Origin: an uncultured Marvinbryantia sp. | Lineage (GTDB): Bacteria; Bacillota; Clostridia; Lachnospirales; Lachnospiraceae | Direction: 5' to 3' | Assembly (NCBI GenBank): GCA_934394985.1 | Contig: CAKRRF010000072.1 | Location: forward strand, 1 to 6,651 | DNA: 6,651 nucleotides | Shown: one piece after another, positions 5,731-6,651 of the stretch | Numbering within the stretch: the first letter of the stretch is position 1 | How the letters are laid out: each line of letters starts with the position of its first letter | The notes under the pieces: generated by a model | Seen by the model: the letters and a program-made list of their open reading frames with translations, nothing else | The model's database searches: none | What the model was told of the DNA's origin: nothing | Translations under genes and position numbers: made by a program

Positions 5731-5750
5731 CGGTGGCGGGGGGGGCACCG
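5731..5750 (+). other. G8 tract within a small hairpin in the lipoprotein leader
   Basis: CGGTG (5731-5735) and CACCG (5746-5750) can pair around a loop holding eight consecutive G (5738-5745). With the upstream GGTGGC the stretch could instead form a two-layer G-quadruplex in RNA. It lies between the riboswitch terminator and the lipoprotein start, in an otherwise AT-rich region. Function is unknown. Confidence 0.5.
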
Positions 5751-5832
5751 AACCGCAGGTCACTGAAGTGTGATAAATGGTAAAGAAGCTGATATGAGAA
5801 AAAAGCAAAATAACAGTAAGGATGGAAGGAAA

Positions 5833-6648
5833 ATGAAAGGAAAAAGAGTGATTGCAGGCATTCTGCTTGCAGGAATTTTGGCGGTCACCCTGACAGGGTG
5901 CAAAAACACAGACAGCAGTAAAAAAGAAACCGAAAAGCCGGTCATCACGCTCGGCAGCGATAACTATCCACCATACAATTATCTGAATGAGGATGGTGTA
6001 CCGACGGGTATAGATGTAGAACTGGCTACGGAAGCTTTTAAAAGAATGGGATATCAGGTGGACGTTGTCCAGATTGACTGGGAGGAGAAAAAAGAACTGG
6101 TGGAGAGCGGAGAGATTGACTGTATCATGGGCTGCTTTTCCATGGAAGGACGCCTTGACGATTACCGCTGGGCAGGACCATACATAGCAAGCCGTCAGGT
6201 GGTTGCCGTAAACGAGAGCAGTGATATCTATAGGCTGAGCAATCTGGAGGGAAAGAATCTGGCCGTCCAGTCCACAACCAAACCGGAAGGCATTTTTCTG
6301 GACAGGACAAATGAGAGAATCCCAAAACTGGAAAACCTGATCAGCCTTGGACACCGGGAGCTGATCTATACGTTTCTGGGAAAGGGGTATGTGGATGCAG
6401 TTGCCGCACATGAGGAATCTATCGTCCAGTATATGAAGGATTATGATGCAAGCTTCCGTATTCTGGAAGAACCACTGATGATTACCGGAATAGGTGTTGC
6501 TTTCGCAAAAAATGATGACAGAGGAATCTGTGAGCAGATGGAACAGACGATGGAGGAAATGCGTCAGGATGGCACGACTCTGAAAATCGTTGGAAAATAT
6601 CTGGATGATCCGGAAAAGTATCTGGAGGTGGATGATCTTGGATATTAA
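5833..6648 (+). CDS. Family-3 extracellular solute-binding lipoprotein
   Basis: This 271-residue periplasmic-binding-protein-like lipoprotein is of the SBP_bac_3 (amino-acid binding) family and is anchored outside the cytoplasmic membrane. From the ATG at 5833 the signal is MKGKRVIAGILLAGILAVTL with lipobox LTGC and modified Cys23. The two-lobed fold is seen from VITLGSDNYPPYNYL (37-51), TGIDVELATEAFKRMGY (58-74), SMEGRLDDYRWAGPY (103-117) and NLAVQSTTKPEG (142-153) to GKGYVDAVAAHEESI (183-197) and GIGVAFAKND (219-228). This start is preferred over upstream in-frame ATG 5794 and GTG 5770: AAGGATGG (5818-5825) lies at normal distance and the signal peptide length becomes typical. The usual ligand aspartate after the DAV motif appears replaced by His193. 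No ABC permease or ATPase is visible, so it may be a transport receptor or the sensory partner of a signalling protein. Expression should depend on the cyclic-di-GMP riboswitch upstream. Confidence 0.9.
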   Translation: MKGKRVIAGILLAGILAVTLTGCKNTDSSKKETEKPVITLGSDNYPPYNYLNEDGVPTGIDVELATEAFKRMGYQVDVVQIDWEEKKELVESGEIDCIMGCFSMEGRLDDYRWAGPYIASRQVVAVNESSDIYRLSNLEGKNLAVQSTTKPEGIFLDRTNERIPKLENLISLGHRELIYTFLGKGYVDAVAAHEESIVQYMKDYDASFRILEEPLMITGIGVAFAKNDDRGICEQMEQTMEEMRQDGTTLKIVGKYLDDPEKYLEVDDLGY

Positions 6649-6651
6649 GAG
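6632..6651 (+). CDS. Start of an overlapping downstream gene (partial)
   Basis: GGAGG at 6624-6628 is followed by an ATG at 6632 and, in the same frame, a TTG at 6638, giving 3 and 9 nt spacing. Both are in a different frame from the lipoprotein and overlap its stop (6646-6648), the usual sign of a translationally coupled second gene. Only about six codons are inside the window (MILDIK or a TTG start followed by DIK), so no function can be given. A permease or a membrane signalling protein would fit the context, which is conjecture. Confidence 0.45.

Noticed and set aside
5722..5832. Slippage in the G8 tract switching a fusion of the leader ORF to the lipoprotein on or off
   Set aside because: The leader ORF is already in frame with the lipoprotein but is ended by TGA at 5764. 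A gain or loss of one G moves it to frames that stop soon after and do not join the lipoprotein frame.
5566..6411. Long 281-codon open frame on the minus strand
   Set aside because: It lies opposite the lipoprotein gene, riboswitch and terminator. Its translation has no domain pattern, while the plus-strand protein has clear family motifs.

Overview
The window looks like chromosomal DNA of a low-GC, Gram-positive, gut-type anaerobe. Strong AGGAGG-like ribosome sites, AT-rich intergenic DNA, an SdpR/SdpI pair, a GH36 alpha-galactosidase remnant, a zinc glycerol dehydrogenase and a cyclic-di-GMP-I riboswitch together suggest Firmicutes/Clostridia, most likely Lachnospiraceae. The taxon is inferred from gene content and style; no marker gene is present.

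Layout. Positions 1-516 hold no gene. They contain a terminator-like hairpin (79-103) and then, from 144 to 496, a degenerate array of seven ~28-bp sites on a ~52-53 bp period, ending just before the ribosome site of a chromate-transporter gene (517-795). That gene is cut off after about 82 recognisable codons. Next, on the minus strand, come a complete sodium/proline symporter gene (putP, 833-2353) with a strong terminator, and upstream of it a two-gene operon: an ArsR-type repressor of the SdpR kind (3095-3385) overlapping an SdpI-like membrane protein (2482-3111). The operon has a consensus promoter and a 33-bp near-perfect palindrome as probable operator. On the plus strand, 3420-3866 is a GH36 alpha-galactosidase pseudogene in which N- and C-terminal scraps are joined. 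It is followed by an intact glycerol dehydrogenase gene (4011-5111) with its own promoter and terminator, then a C-terminal scrap of a DUF4143-type ATPase (5220-5534).

The right end is a regulated unit: a cyclic-di-GMP-I riboswitch aptamer (about 5609-5676), an intrinsic terminator (5689-5716), a leader containing a run of eight G, a family-3 solute-binding lipoprotein (5833-6648), and the first codons of an overlapping downstream gene.

Overall the window is a mosaic of intact single-gene or two-gene units separated by three truncated genes (chromate transporter, GH36, DUF4143), which points to repeated deletion and rearrangement. The two parts most worth a second look are the helically phased repeat array at the left and the riboswitch-controlled binding-protein locus at the right. 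The array's identity is unknown to me.
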